Positions 8,711-16,920 of a stretch of DNA of 64,000 bases are shown one piece after another. Under the pieces are notes generated by a model. It did no database searches. It was not told the DNA's origin and saw nothing but the letters and a program-made list of their open reading frames with translations. Position 1 is the first letter of the stretch; each line of letters opens with the position of its first letter. Source of the DNA: Burkholderiales bacterium UBA2463 (lineage in GTDB: Bacteria > Pseudomonadota > Gammaproteobacteria > Burkholderiales > Burkholderiaceae_A); contig DDPR01000006.1 of the NCBI GenBank assembly GCA_002342295.1, positions 172,518 to 236,517 of the forward strand. The letters are read 5' to 3'. Position numbers and translations under genes: made by a program.

Positions 8711-9824
8711 ATCCGTATCCGTTGCCGCCGTCGAGATCCCTCTTGACCATGTCACCTCTTTCTCCACAAGGACCGTTCATAGCCGCCATTACGGACTTGT
8801 GAAGGTTCGAAGCAAAGACGGGCACGAAGGGATCGGCTTCTGTTATGTCGGCAGCAAAGCAGGCGTCATCACCAAAACGGCTGTGTCCCAACTGCTCGCC
8901 CCGCTTCTCATCGGACGGGAGAGTCGACAGTCCGAGGCGCTCTGGCATCAGATGTACTCCGAGGCCATCTTGCAGGGTCGCTCGGGGTCGGTCATGCGCG
9001 GAATCTCCATTTTGGATACGGCGCTTTGGGATATGAATGCTCGTTCAGTGGGGCTGCCACTGCACCATTACCTGGGAAGCTTCCATCACGACCGAGTGAT
9101 GGCCTATGCCAGCGGAGGCTACTACCTCGAAGGCAAAGGGCCAGAGAAGCTTGGCGAGGAGCTCGCGGGATACGTGAGCAAGGGCTTTAAAGCAGTCAAG
9201 ATGAAAACGGGCCGACTCAGTCCCGCTGAGGAGGAGGCTCGAATCGCCGCTGCCCGGGAGGCCATTGGCCCTGACGTGCTGCTCATGCTCGACGCAAACA
9301 ATGCGTGGTCAGACATCCCCACCGCATTGGGCTACATGCGTCGTTTCGAGCCCTATGACCCGTACTGGATCGAAGAGCCCTTCTCACCCGATGCCATTGA
9401 CCTTCACGCTCGTCTCGCACAGCGCACAACCGTAACCGTCGCCACGGGCGAAATTGAGGTTGGCCGCTGGCGCTTTCGCGAGCTCATTGAGGCTGGCGGG
9501 GCTGAGATCCTGCAGACGGACGCTGCGGTCTGCGGCGGAATCTCGGAGTGGCGAAAGATCGCAGCGCTGGCAGATGCTCACGGGGTTACCGTGAGCCCGC
9601 ATTGGTTTCACGACCTCCACGCGCCGCTTGTTGCGGCAACACCGAACGCCCGCTTTGTCGAGTTCTTCACAGACGATCAGGTATTGAACTTCCGTCGCCT
9701 CGTAGACAACCAACTCTCATTTGAAAAGGGCGACGTTTTGCTTCATCAAACACCAGGCCTCGGCTTCGGATTTGATGAAAAGGCCATTTCAAAGTTCGGT
9801 GGTCAATGGGAAGTGATTCGCTAG
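8688..9824 (+). CDS. Enolase-superfamily enzyme, mandelate-racemase subgroup
   Basis: A 378-residue TIM-barrel enzyme. It shows the KxK motif in FKAVKMKTG, metal ligands in MLDANNAWS, WIEEPFSPD and VATGEIEVG, and the Asp/His dyad in LQTDAAVCGGISEW and TVSPHWFHD. The dyad places it in the mandelate racemase subgroup, which includes acid-sugar dehydratases and racemases. It therefore differs from the muconate-type paralogue at 4757-5926, and the two probably act on different intermediates. The start overlaps the end of gntR by 23 bases, which implies translational coupling. The specific substrate cannot be told from sequence. Confidence 0.85.
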   Translation: MSTVPVIESVSVAAVEIPLDHVTSFSTRTVHSRHYGLVKVRSKDGHEGIGFCYVGSKAGVITKTAVSQLLAPLLIGRESRQSEALWHQMYSEAILQGRSGSVMRGISILDTALWDMNARSVGLPLHHYLGSFHHDRVMAYASGGYYLEGKGPEKLGEELAGYVSKGFKAVKMKTGRLSPAEEEARIAAAREAIGPDVLLMLDANNAWSDIPTALGYMRRFEPYDPYWIEEPFSPDAIDLHARLAQRTTVTVATGEIEVGRWRFRELIEAGGAEILQTDAAVCGGISEWRKIAALADAHGVTVSPHWFHDLHAPLVAATPNARFVEFFTDDQVLNFRRLVDNQLSFEKGDVLLHQTPGLGFGFDEKAISKFGGQWEVIR

Positions 9825-9846
9825 CGTCGACCGACATCCTTTCGCC

Positions 9847-10905
9847 ATGGTGATCGTCTCGGCGAGTGATTCCCAGGCCTTCATAGAGCGGGCGCTGGTC
9901 GCCCACTCTGTTCGGCCGGAGGATGCTTTGACAACGGCTGAGCTCATGACACAGGCCGACCTTCAGGGCGCAGACGGTCACGGCATCTTTCGCCTGCCGC
10001 AATACATTGCCCGCATCCGGGCTGGCGGCATCAACGTCGAAGCGAAGATTCATGTTCAGACCGATCACGGGGCAACAGCCTTGGTGAACGGGGACAATGC
10101 TCTTGGGCACCTCGTCGCCCGAAAGGCTGCGCTCCTCGCAATCGAAAAGGCAGGTCACTTTGGCCTGGGCTGGGTTGGGACTCGTATGAGCAACCATGCA
10201 GGGCCAGCGTCCCTCTACGCTCGAATTATCTCTGATGCTGGTCTCATTGGCATTTACATCGCTGTAGGCAGTGCGAACCATATGGCGCCCTGGGGTGGCA
10301 CGGACCTTCTACTCTCAACCAATCCAATTGCGATCGCAGTGCCCAACCCCCCTTCACCTCCAGTCCTTCTGGATATGGCGACAACCGTTGCGGCTTACGG
10401 GAAAGTCAAACTCAAGGCACAGGCGGGCGAGCAGATGCCGGTGGGCTGGATGATCGATAAGAGAGGCGCTCCCCTTACAGACCCTCAAAGGGCCAAAGAG
10501 GGCCTACTCTTGCCCATCGGCGAGCACAAGGGGTACGGATTGTCGTTACTCATCGGCATCCTTGCAGGCACCCTGAACGGAGCGGCCATGGGTTCTCAGG
10601 TCGTGGACTTTAACAACGATCAAGCCTCGATCACCAACACTGGCCAGTCCGCTCTCGCCATTGACCCAGCCGCTTTTGGGCCGGTGGAGAGCTTTCGCGA
10701 CCAACTCAACGTGCTCCTTGAAGAGATTCGCAGCAGCCAACGACTGCCCGGGGTCAGTCAGATTCGAATTCCCGGGGAGGGCAGCGCGCAGATGGCGTTA
10801 GAGCGACGCTCTAAGGGCATACCCCTGCAAGAGTCCCTGCTAAAACAACTCAACACGCTGGCCAAAACATGCAACATTGACCCCATCATAAAAAACCCGA
10901 TCTAA
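9847..10905 (+). CDS. Ldh2/YlbC-type malate/L-lactate (2-hydroxyacid) dehydrogenase
   Basis: A 352-residue NAD(P)-dependent dehydrogenase of the Ldh2/MDH2 fold, unrelated to classical lactate dehydrogenase. Marks are LQGADGHGIFRLPQY, NGDNALGHLVARKA, the VGTRMSNHAGPASLYA helix with the catalytic-type histidine, WGGTDLLLSTNPIAIAVP, LLDMATTVAAYGKV and GEHKGYGLSLLIGILAG. Members reduce or oxidise 2-oxo/2-hydroxy acids such as sulfolactate, malate, ureidoglycolate and 2,3-diketogulonate. It sits in the operon between an acid-sugar enzyme and a TctC receptor, so a hydroxyacid of this pathway is the expected substrate. Confidence 0.85.
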   Translation: MVIVSASDSQAFIERALVAHSVRPEDALTTAELMTQADLQGADGHGIFRLPQYIARIRAGGINVEAKIHVQTDHGATALVNGDNALGHLVARKAALLAIEKAGHFGLGWVGTRMSNHAGPASLYARIISDAGLIGIYIAVGSANHMAPWGGTDLLLSTNPIAIAVPNPPSPPVLLDMATTVAAYGKVKLKAQAGEQMPVGWMIDKRGAPLTDPQRAKEGLLLPIGEHKGYGLSLLIGILAGTLNGAAMGSQVVDFNNDQASITNTGQSALAIDPAAFGPVESFRDQLNVLLEEIRSSQRLPGVSQIRIPGEGSAQMALERRSKGIPLQESLLKQLNTLAKTCNIDPIIKNPI

Positions 10906-10916
10906 GGAGACACCAG

Positions 10917-11933
10917 ATGATGAAAAAAACTGCGAGCGCCTTCCTGGTTCCATGGTCCCCCTCGAAAAGTGGGTTCCTTGCACTCTTATGCATGGGTCTG
11001 CTGTCTGTTACGCCTGCCACCGCCCAGCAGAGTCAGGGCTACCCGACCAAAACCGTGAAGGTCCTGGTTGGTTATGCGCCCGGGAGTTCGACAGATATCG
11101 TGGGCCGCTTGGTGTCTCAGTCTCTCTCCGAGACATGGAAGCGGCCAGTCATTGTCGAGAATAAGGCGGGGGCGGCGGGGAATATTGCAGCGGATCTCAC
11201 CGCGAAGTCAGCGCCCGATGGCTACACGCTCCTATTTGCGCAAAATGGGCTTGCAATTAGCACCGCTGCCAACCCAAAGCTTCCATTCAACGGCGAGACA
11301 GACCTCATCCCGGTAGTCGCAGTGGCAGCGACTCCCCACATTCTGGTGGTTCCGAGCGCATCCAGCGCTCAGTCTGTGCAAGACCTCATCAAGCTTGCGA
11401 AGAGTTCGCCCCGAAAGCTGAACTATGCTTCAAGCGGGATTGGGAACTCTGACCATATGGCAGCGGAGTTGTTCAAGGTTCTAGCGGGTATAGACGGCGT
11501 GCATGTTCCGTATCGGGGTGGCTCGCTCGCGGCCACCGACACCGTCGGGGGTCAGATCGACTTTTACTTCGCAGGAATGCCTGTGGGCCTGCCGCTCGCA
11601 CAGGGTGGAAAGCTTCGAGCGCTAGCAGTTACGAGCAAGGAGAGATTTGCCCCCGCCCCCGAGATCAGGACCGTTGCGGAGCAGGGGGTGAGCGGTTATG
11701 AGCACGTCCTGTGGCAAGGATTTTTCATGCCAAAAGGAACTCCAGCGGAACTTGTCAAGAAAGTGTCCGACGACGTCATCAGAATCGTGTCCTCTCGGGA
11801 GATGCAAGAAAACATGGCCAGCAAGGGCATCACGGCTATCGCCATGCCGAGCAGTGCGTTCAAAGATTACTACCTGCGAGACATTTCGAAGTGGCGAAAG
11901 GTGGTAAAAGATTCCGGAATTACCCTCGAGTAG
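10917..11933 (+). CDS. TctC/Bug-family periplasmic solute-binding receptor
   Basis: A 338-residue exported receptor with a long signal segment (basic start, hydrophobic core, cleavage near TPATAQQ). Family blocks are TVKVLVGYAPGSSTDIVGR, VENKAGAAGNIAADL, SAPDGYTLLFAQ and GVHVPYRGGSLAATD. A strong ribosome-binding site (AAGGAGA) precedes ATG. It lies 11 bases after the Ldh2-type gene in the gntR operon. It is one of four such receptors in the window and should bind a carboxylate used by this operon; the ligand is unknown. Confidence 0.9.
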   Translation: MMKKTASAFLVPWSPSKSGFLALLCMGLLSVTPATAQQSQGYPTKTVKVLVGYAPGSSTDIVGRLVSQSLSETWKRPVIVENKAGAAGNIAADLTAKSAPDGYTLLFAQNGLAISTAANPKLPFNGETDLIPVVAVAATPHILVVPSASSAQSVQDLIKLAKSSPRKLNYASSGIGNSDHMAAELFKVLAGIDGVHVPYRGGSLAATDTVGGQIDFYFAGMPVGLPLAQGGKLRALAVTSKERFAPAPEIRTVAEQGVSGYEHVLWQGFFMPKGTPAELVKKVSDDVIRIVSSREMQENMASKGITAIAMPSSAFKDYYLRDISKWRKVVKDSGITLE

Positions 11934-11966
11934 GGCACTGAACAACTGCCAAGGAGCCCCCCCATC

Positions 11967-12830
11967 GTGCTGCCCACCCCCCTCAGACCCCGCCTGCTCA
12001 TGCCCGGACTCGTCGTGGCCCCCGGGGTCTTCGACATGGTCTCTCTCCGTCTGGCGGACCAGATGGGATTCGAGGCCCTCTACATGACCGGATTTGGAAC
12101 TGTCGCCTCCCATCTGGGCCTGCCGGATGCAGGTCTTGCGACATATTCAGACATGGTCGGTCGGGTGAGGGCCATGGCTAGTGCGGCGTCAACGCCCCTC
12201 ATCGCAGACGGAGACACCGGATACGGGGGGCTGCTAAATGTTCGACACACCATTCAGGGCTACGAGCAGGCCGGGGCTGCAGCGATTCAACTCGAAGACC
12301 AGGAGTTCCCCAAGAAATGTGGGCACACGCCCATGCGACGGGTCATCCCCGCCGAGGACATGGCCCAGAAGGTGCGCGTGGCAAGCGAGAGCCGAAGCTC
12401 AAAGGACTTCCTCATCATCGCCAGAACGGATGCCCGAACAGCCCTCGGGCTCGACGAGGCCCTTCGCCGTGCCGACCTCTACCTCAGAGCGGGCGCGGAT
12501 ATCCTCTTTGTGGAGTCTCCAGAGTCGCCGGAGGAGATGAGAAAGATCGGCGAGACATTCAAAGTGCCTCTGGTTGCCAACATGGTTGAGAAGGGCCGCA
12601 CGCCCGTGCTGCCAAAAGCAGACCTGGAGTCGCTTGGCTACAAGATCGCCATCTTTCCGGTTACGGCGCTCCTCTGCGCCATGCAGGCGATGCGCGAGGC
12701 TTACTCGCATCTCAAGGCCAATGGCTCATCCACCGGGCTTAACACGCCCATCGCGGACTTCTCCGACCTCGTCTCGCTCGTGGGGTTTGAGGATGTCTGG
12801 GCTTTCGAAAAGAAGTACGCACCCGAATAA
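11967..12830 (+). CDS. Isocitrate lyase/PEP mutase-family carbon-carbon lyase
   Basis: A 287-residue TIM-barrel protein of the ICL/PEPM family. It shows LYMTGFGTVASHLGLPD, the metal site LIADGDTGYGG, AAIQLEDQEFPKKCGH with the catalytic cysteine of the lyase loop, and FLIIARTDAR. Close family types are 2-methylisocitrate lyase, 2,3-dimethylmalate lyase and oxaloacetate decarboxylase; the KKCGH loop favours a lyase over a mutase. The start is GTG at 11967 with AAGGAG ten bases upstream. It sits between two TctC genes in the same operon, so it probably splits the acid formed by the upstream dehydrogenase and enolase-superfamily enzymes. Confidence 0.85.
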   Translation: MLPTPLRPRLLMPGLVVAPGVFDMVSLRLADQMGFEALYMTGFGTVASHLGLPDAGLATYSDMVGRVRAMASAASTPLIADGDTGYGGLLNVRHTIQGYEQAGAAAIQLEDQEFPKKCGHTPMRRVIPAEDMAQKVRVASESRSSKDFLIIARTDARTALGLDEALRRADLYLRAGADILFVESPESPEEMRKIGETFKVPLVANMVEKGRTPVLPKADLESLGYKIAIFPVTALLCAMQAMREAYSHLKANGSSTGLNTPIADFSDLVSLVGFEDVWAFEKKYAPE

Positions 12831-12847
12831 CTAAACAGGAGACGAAC

Positions 12848-13837
12848 ATGACCCCGAGGTCTTTCTTTCAATTCATATGGGCCGCTGGCCTCGCCTCATT
12901 GCTCGGTGCGCTCGCCCCAGGCGCATATGCGCAGAAAGCCTACCCCACCAAGCCCATCAAGCTCGTGGTTCCTTTTGCGGTGGGTGGTGTTACAGACACC
13001 AGTGCGCGTCTCATTGCAGACCAGCTCTCACGCCGCCTTGGCCAGCAGGTGGTTGTCGAGAACAAGCCTGGCGCCTCGGGAAACATTGGCACCCATCAAG
13101 TGATGCTCAGCGAGCCGGACGGATACACCCTTCTCATGGGTTTTGATGGAACGCTCGCAATCAATCCCTCTGTTTTTGACAAGCTTCCCTTTGACCCTGT
13201 TCAAGACTTCGCCCCCATCGGCAAAATCGGAGACGCAGCACTCATCCTTGTCGCAAGTCCCGAGTTTCCGGGCAAGACCCTTGCTGATGTCGTCTCGCTC
13301 TCAAAGTCAAAGCCAGGAGGCCTCTCCTATGGCACCTCTGGCAATGGCGGGACCCCCCACATTGCCGGCGAAATCTTCAAACAGCGCACCGGCGCAAACC
13401 TGGTTCATATTCCCTATAAGGGCGGTGGGCAGGCCATCGCTGATGCATTGGGTAACAACGTGCCCCTCGTCTATACCGCCATTGCAGGAGCGCTTCCACA
13501 CGTGAAATCCGGAAAGCTTCAGGCGATTGCCGTCTCTAGTGCGAGTCGGGCGAAATCTCTACCCAATGTGCCCACGTTCGCAGAGAGCGGATACCCCAAC
13601 TTTGAGATCAACTCGTGGGTGGGGCTTCTGGTTCCCAAAAAGACTCCAAGCGCAATCGTTGAGCGACTCAATGCCGAGCTCAACACCGTGCTCAATGACG
13701 CGGAGGTCAAGGAAAAACTTGAGGTCCTCGGCATCGCCGCAACACCCGGAACCCCCTCCAAATTTGGAGACGAGATCAGGCGCGATATTGCTCGCTATCG
13801 GGCAGTGGTCAAGTCTGCCGGAATCAAACTCGAGTAA
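12848..13837 (+). CDS. TctC/Bug-family periplasmic solute-binding receptor
   Basis: A 329-residue exported receptor. The signal segment ends near GAYAQKAYPTKPI, followed by KLVVPFAVGGVTDTSAR, VENKPGASGNIGTHQV, SEPDGYTLLMG, VHIPYKGGGQAIADAL and a C-terminal IARYRAVVKSAGIKLE of the usual type. AGGAG lies before ATG. It is the last gene of the gntR operon and ends one base before the convergent FAH-like gene. Having two receptors in one operon suggests either two related ligands or a duplicated uptake step. Confidence 0.9.
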   Translation: MTPRSFFQFIWAAGLASLLGALAPGAYAQKAYPTKPIKLVVPFAVGGVTDTSARLIADQLSRRLGQQVVVENKPGASGNIGTHQVMLSEPDGYTLLMGFDGTLAINPSVFDKLPFDPVQDFAPIGKIGDAALILVASPEFPGKTLADVVSLSKSKPGGLSYGTSGNGGTPHIAGEIFKQRTGANLVHIPYKGGGQAIADALGNNVPLVYTAIAGALPHVKSGKLQAIAVSSASRAKSLPNVPTFAESGYPNFEINSWVGLLVPKKTPSAIVERLNAELNTVLNDAEVKEKLEVLGIAATPGTPSKFGDEIRRDIARYRAVVKSAGIKLE

Positions 13838-13838
13838 G

Positions 13839-14642
13839 TCAGACGATCTTCACGCTCAGGTCGGGGAGTCCATCGATGTGAATATCAATGGTGTCTCCTC
13901 TGACCACCGGCCCGACATTCTCTGGCGTGCCCGAGTAAATGAGGTCTCCGGGGAATAGTTCGAAAGCCTCTGAGAGCTTGGAAATCTGCTCGGCCACCGA
14001 CCAGATCATCTGATTCAGATCGGCGTCTTGCTTCATCTGGCCATTCACCTTCAGCCAGATCCGCCCCTTGGTGAAATGCCCCGTGCTGGCGACGCGATGA
14101 ATCTCGCCAATCGGCGCTGAGCGATCAAAGCTCTTGCCGATCTCCCAAGGTTTTTTCTGATCCCCCATAGCGCGCTGAAGATCTCGGCGCGTCATATCCA
14201 AGCCGAGGCTGTACCCATAGACAAGGTCGAGGGCCTGCTCGACCGGAACGTTACGTCCGTCTTTGTGGAGTGCGGCAACAAGCTCCACCTCGTAGTGGTA
14301 ATTCTTCGTGAGCGGCGGGTAGGGGTGATCGGCGACTGTTCCCGGCTTTACGAACTGGATGGCATCGGTGGGTTTTTGAAAGAAAAAGGGGGGTTCCCTT
14401 GTCGGATCTGACCCCATTTCACGGGCGTGGGCAGCATAGTTTCGCCCGATGCAGTAGATGCGACGCACCGGAAAACGCTCATCACTGTTTGCAATCGGAA
14501 TGTAGGTGTGCGGAACGTAAAACGGCGTCTTGGGAGGGTGGTGCTGACCATGAGGGGTTTGTGCGTGAGCCGCGGGGCCGCTCGCAAACCAGGCACCCGC
14601 GCCCAAAACCCCAGCAGATCCGAAAAATTTTCTGCGGTTCAT
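13839..14642 (-). CDS. Fumarylacetoacetate hydrolase-family protein with Tat-type leader
   Basis: A 267-residue protein. The C-terminal catalytic domain is FAH-like: IYCIGRNYAAHAREMG, FFFQKPTDAIQ, NYHYEVELVAAL with the metal glutamates, YSLGLDMTRRDLQ and GDLIYSGTPENVGPV. These enzymes cleave or decarboxylate beta-dicarbonyl acids and are normally cytoplasmic. Here the protein begins MNRRKFFGSAG followed by a hydrophobic stretch and an AHAQ-type cleavage site, which reads as a twin-arginine signal. ATG at 14642 has GGAGG five bases upstream and is preferred over an upstream ATG at 14807. It is convergent with the TctC gene and divergent from an exported serine hydrolase. FAH family membership is secure; export is inferred from the leader. 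Confidence 0.82.
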   Translation of the reverse strand: MNRRKFFGSAGVLGAGAWFASGPAAHAQTPHGQHHPPKTPFYVPHTYIPIANSDERFPVRRIYCIGRNYAAHAREMGSDPTREPPFFFQKPTDAIQFVKPGTVADHPYPPLTKNYHYEVELVAALHKDGRNVPVEQALDLVYGYSLGLDMTRRDLQRAMGDQKKPWEIGKSFDRSAPIGEIHRVASTGHFTKGRIWLKVNGQMKQDADLNQMIWSVAEQISKLSEAFELFPGDLIYSGTPENVGPVVRGDTIDIHIDGLPDLSVKIV

Positions 14643-14720
14643 TGAATCCTCCATCAAGGGACTGTTCAGTGCATTGTGGTGCAGAAATAAGACCGACTGC
14701 ACTGCGTGGGCCCTCGGGCA

Positions 14721-14736
14721 ACCACCAATTGTTGGT
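14721..14736. promoter_or_regulatory. Near-palindromic site between divergent genes
   Basis: The 16-base ACCACCAATTGTTGGT pairs with itself at all but one of eight positions and is centred on AATT. It lies in the 143-base space between the divergent FAH-like and serine hydrolase genes, where a dimeric regulator could control both. No regulator gene adjoins it, so this is only a candidate operator. Confidence 0.3.
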
Positions 14737-14785
14737 CCGTGAATGCATCGATTAACTGGCCGAAATATTCCCAGAGGAGACGCGT

Positions 14786-16078
14786 ATGACCCGCCAATAT
14801 TCACCAAGACTGAGCGCCATGGCGCTGTCAGTCGCCGTCACGCTTACATCCCTGGGCGCCGCCTCCCTCGCCCACGCCGCAGACGCTCCCAAGGTTGCCG
14901 CTGCAAGCCCAGCCATTACCGAGGGGTTCGCGCAGGATCGGCTCTCGCGCATCGCGGGGTCCATGAAGGAGCAGGTCAACAAAGAGATGTTTCCGGGGGC
15001 GGTCACCCTGGTGGCCCGAAATGGCAAGGTGGTTCACTTCGAGGCCCATGGGTATCTTGATCAGGCCAAGACCAAGCCCATGACGAAAGACGCGCTCTTT
15101 CGACTCGCGTCCATGACCAAGCCCATCGTGACGACCGCAGCAATGATGTTGGTCGAACAAGGCAAGCTCAAGCTAAACGACCCCATCACCGCCTATCTGC
15201 CTGAACTCAAGGATCTGAAGGTGGAGACCCCAAGCGGGGATGTGCCTCTTAACCGCCCAATCATGGTTCAGGACCTGATGCGCCATACAGCGGGATTCGT
15301 ATACGCAGGAGGCACGAAGTCGGCGCGCATTAAGAAGATGTATGACGAGCTCAACATCGAAGCACGAGAGTCAGACATCACAACAGACGACATGCTCAAG
15401 AACTTGGGCCAGATTCCCCTCGCCCACCAGCCAGGAACCGTCTGGGAATACTCCATCGCAGTCGATGTGCTCGGTCTGCTGCTTGAGCGAGTGGAGAAAA
15501 AGCCCCTTGATGCGATTGTCGGGGACATGCTCATCAAACCCCTGGGCATGAAAGACACCACTTGGTGGGTCTCAGGAGAGCGCATGCCCCGCATGGCAGA
15601 GGCCTTCGACTCAGATAAAGAGAAGGCGTGGATGCTCAAGGCCTACCGGCACGCCTACGACCCCAGGGGGAAGAGCTATTTCAAAGGGGGTGCAGGCCTT
15701 GTCGGCACCGCCTCAGACTACCTTCGATTTGCCCAGATGATACTGAACGGTGGCGAACTCGATGGCAAACGCTACCTCTCGCGCAAGACCGTGGAATTCA
15801 TGCTTTCGCAGCACACCGTGGGGATGGCCGGAAGCACCATTGGCACCACAGGCCCCGGGTACGGCTTTGGACTCGGTTTTGGCGTGCGGCTCGACGAGGG
15901 CATGGGCTATACCCCCGGATCAAGAGGAGATGCCATGTGGGCAGGCGCATGGGGAACGAGCTTCTGGATCGACCCCAAGGAGAAACTCGTCGGCATTCTC
16001 ATGGCTCAGGGACCCTCAAACCGCATTCATACCCGCATGCTATTTAAGTCGCTCGTGTACGGATCTCTGGTGAAATAA
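14786..16078 (+). CDS. Exported class C beta-lactamase-fold serine hydrolase
   Basis: A 430-residue protein with a signal peptide ending near SLAHAAD. The beta-lactamase/esterase fold shows FPGAVTLVARNGKVV, the nucleophile motif SMTK in LASMTKPIVT, a tyrosine motif in WEYSIAVDVLG, and GGAGLVGTASDYLRFAQM. Such periplasmic proteins are mostly esterases, transesterases or D-aminopeptidases and rarely true beta-lactamases. AGGAGACGCGT precedes the ATG. It stands alone, divergent from the FAH-like gene, and ends 12 bases from the convergent vapC. Its substrate could be an ester or lactone taken up by the adjacent catabolic island; this is inference from location only. Confidence 0.85.
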   Translation: MTRQYSPRLSAMALSVAVTLTSLGAASLAHAADAPKVAAASPAITEGFAQDRLSRIAGSMKEQVNKEMFPGAVTLVARNGKVVHFEAHGYLDQAKTKPMTKDALFRLASMTKPIVTTAAMMLVEQGKLKLNDPITAYLPELKDLKVETPSGDVPLNRPIMVQDLMRHTAGFVYAGGTKSARIKKMYDELNIEARESDITTDDMLKNLGQIPLAHQPGTVWEYSIAVDVLGLLLERVEKKPLDAIVGDMLIKPLGMKDTTWWVSGERMPRMAEAFDSDKEKAWMLKAYRHAYDPRGKSYFKGGAGLVGTASDYLRFAQMILNGGELDGKRYLSRKTVEFMLSQHTVGMAGSTIGTTGPGYGFGLGFGVRLDEGMGYTPGSRGDAMWAGAWGTSFWIDPKEKLVGILMAQGPSNRIHTRMLFKSLVYGSLVK

Positions 16079-16090
16079 CCCTTTCGACGC

Positions 16091-16501
16091 TCAGGGGGTC
16101 CGGGCGGACGGCGCTATGAGCCTGACGCTCGGGAAGTAATTTCTATAGCGTCGAGTGTCTCGGGTAAGGATCGGGAGGCCACTCACGGCCGCATGGGCAC
16201 CAACGAAAAAGTCCCCAAGAACATTGCGTTTGGTGCCCCCGCCCCGCCGGTACTTCACGAAGGCCTTTCCCGCGAGAAACAAGGCGGGCCTCGGAATCTC
16301 CAATAGGGTCAGGCCCAGATCCTCAATCGCTCGATCAAGCGACTCAACGGTTGAGAATGTCAGCGATAACTCGGCGTAAATAACGGGATTGATCGCCAGC
16401 CGATAAACGCGAGACTGCGATCGCAGTTGATCCACCGACCAATCGGCCCAATGCGGATCATCACCAAAAACGTCAACTAAGACGTTTGTGTCAACGAGCA
16501 T
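16091..16501 (-). CDS. vapC: VapC-type PIN-domain ribonuclease toxin
   Basis: A 136-residue PIN-domain protein with the acidic residues of the family: MLVDTNVLVDVFG at the N-terminus, a glutamate in INPVIYAELSL, VLGDFFVGAHA, and LTRDTRRYRNYF near the C-terminus. PIN toxins cleave RNA, often initiator tRNA or rRNA, using Mg2+. The ATG shares one base with the stop codon of the antitoxin (TGATG), so the pair is translated together. An in-frame TTG one codon upstream is possible but less likely. The target RNA cannot be inferred. Confidence 0.9.
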   Translation of the reverse strand: MLVDTNVLVDVFGDDPHWADWSVDQLRSQSRVYRLAINPVIYAELSLTFSTVESLDRAIEDLGLTLLEIPRPALFLAGKAFVKYRRGGGTKRNVLGDFFVGAHAAVSGLPILTRDTRRYRNYFPSVRLIAPSARTP

Positions 16502-16740
16502 CAAGCCTCGTCACGCAGCAACGCCATAAGCTCCTGTGTTCGCCACTTCACGTCAGCTCTTCCTCGAGCAGCCTCGAATCGGTCGCGTTTCTGCCTCCTC
16601 GACCCCTCAGCAGCATAAATAACGACCTCGCCCGACTTGTTAACGCCGAAATCCACTGGCATTCCGGGCTTCAAGCCCAGGGCGTCACGAATCTGCTTGG
16701 GTATGGTGACCTGCCCCTTGCTCGTCAGTGTCGTCGGCAT
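16501..16740 (-). CDS. vapB: AbrB/MazE-type antitoxin of the VapBC pair
   Basis: A 79-residue protein with an N-terminal swapped-hairpin AbrB DNA-binding fold: TLTSKGQVTIPKQIRDALGL followed by PGMPVDFGVNKSGEVVIY. The basic, helical C-terminal half (residues 45-79) is where antitoxins usually wrap around the toxin. GGGAGG lies six bases before the ATG. It precedes vapC with a one-base overlap. Direct repeats directly upstream (16753-16791) overlap the expected promoter, which fits autoregulation by the toxin-antitoxin complex. Confidence 0.9.
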   Translation of the reverse strand: MPTTLTSKGQVTIPKQIRDALGLKPGMPVDFGVNKSGEVVIYAAEGSRRQKRDRFEAARGRADVKWRTQELMALLRDEA

Positions 16741-16752
16741 GCGACCTCCCTA

Positions 16753-16791
16753 GTAATACCAAAGTCGGTAACGTAATACCAAGGGAGTAAC
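16753..16791 (-). repeat. Tandem direct repeats at the vapBC promoter
   Basis: Two adjoining units of 20 and 19 bases, GTAATACCAAAGTCGGTAAC and GTAATACCAAGGGAGTAAC on the plus strand, start 13 bases upstream of the vapB ATG. They share a ten-base GTAATACCAA head and a GTAAC tail. Spacing by about two helical turns would put two protein dimers on one DNA face. The likely role is operator for the antitoxin. Confidence 0.5.
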
Positions 16792-16823
16792 GCGTCAAGA
16801 GATCTGAATAGCGGGGGCCAAGG

Positions 16824-16899
16824 TGGTGCCGGTGAAAGGAATCGAACCCTCGACCTTCGCATTACGAATGCGCTGCTCTACCGACTGAGCTACACCGGC
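16824..16899 (-). tRNA. tRNA-Thr (anticodon CGT)
   Basis: Read on the minus strand, the acceptor stem GCCGGTG pairs with CACCGGC, the D-arm has GCTCAGTCGGTAGAGC, the anticodon loop TTCGTAA carries CGT (threonine, ACG codons), and the T-arm has GGTTCGATTCC. CCA is encoded at 16824-16826. It lies 21 bases downstream of the ispH stop on the same strand, so it may share the fkpB-ispH transcript. Confidence 0.95.
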
Positions 16900-16920
16900 A
16901 CGTGTACGCTGACTGCTAGT

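Noticed and set aside
13839..14807. Longer FAH-like protein from ATG 14807
   Set aside because: The added 55 residues have no family match and lack a ribosome-binding site, while the internal ATG 14642 has GGAGG and a proper signal.
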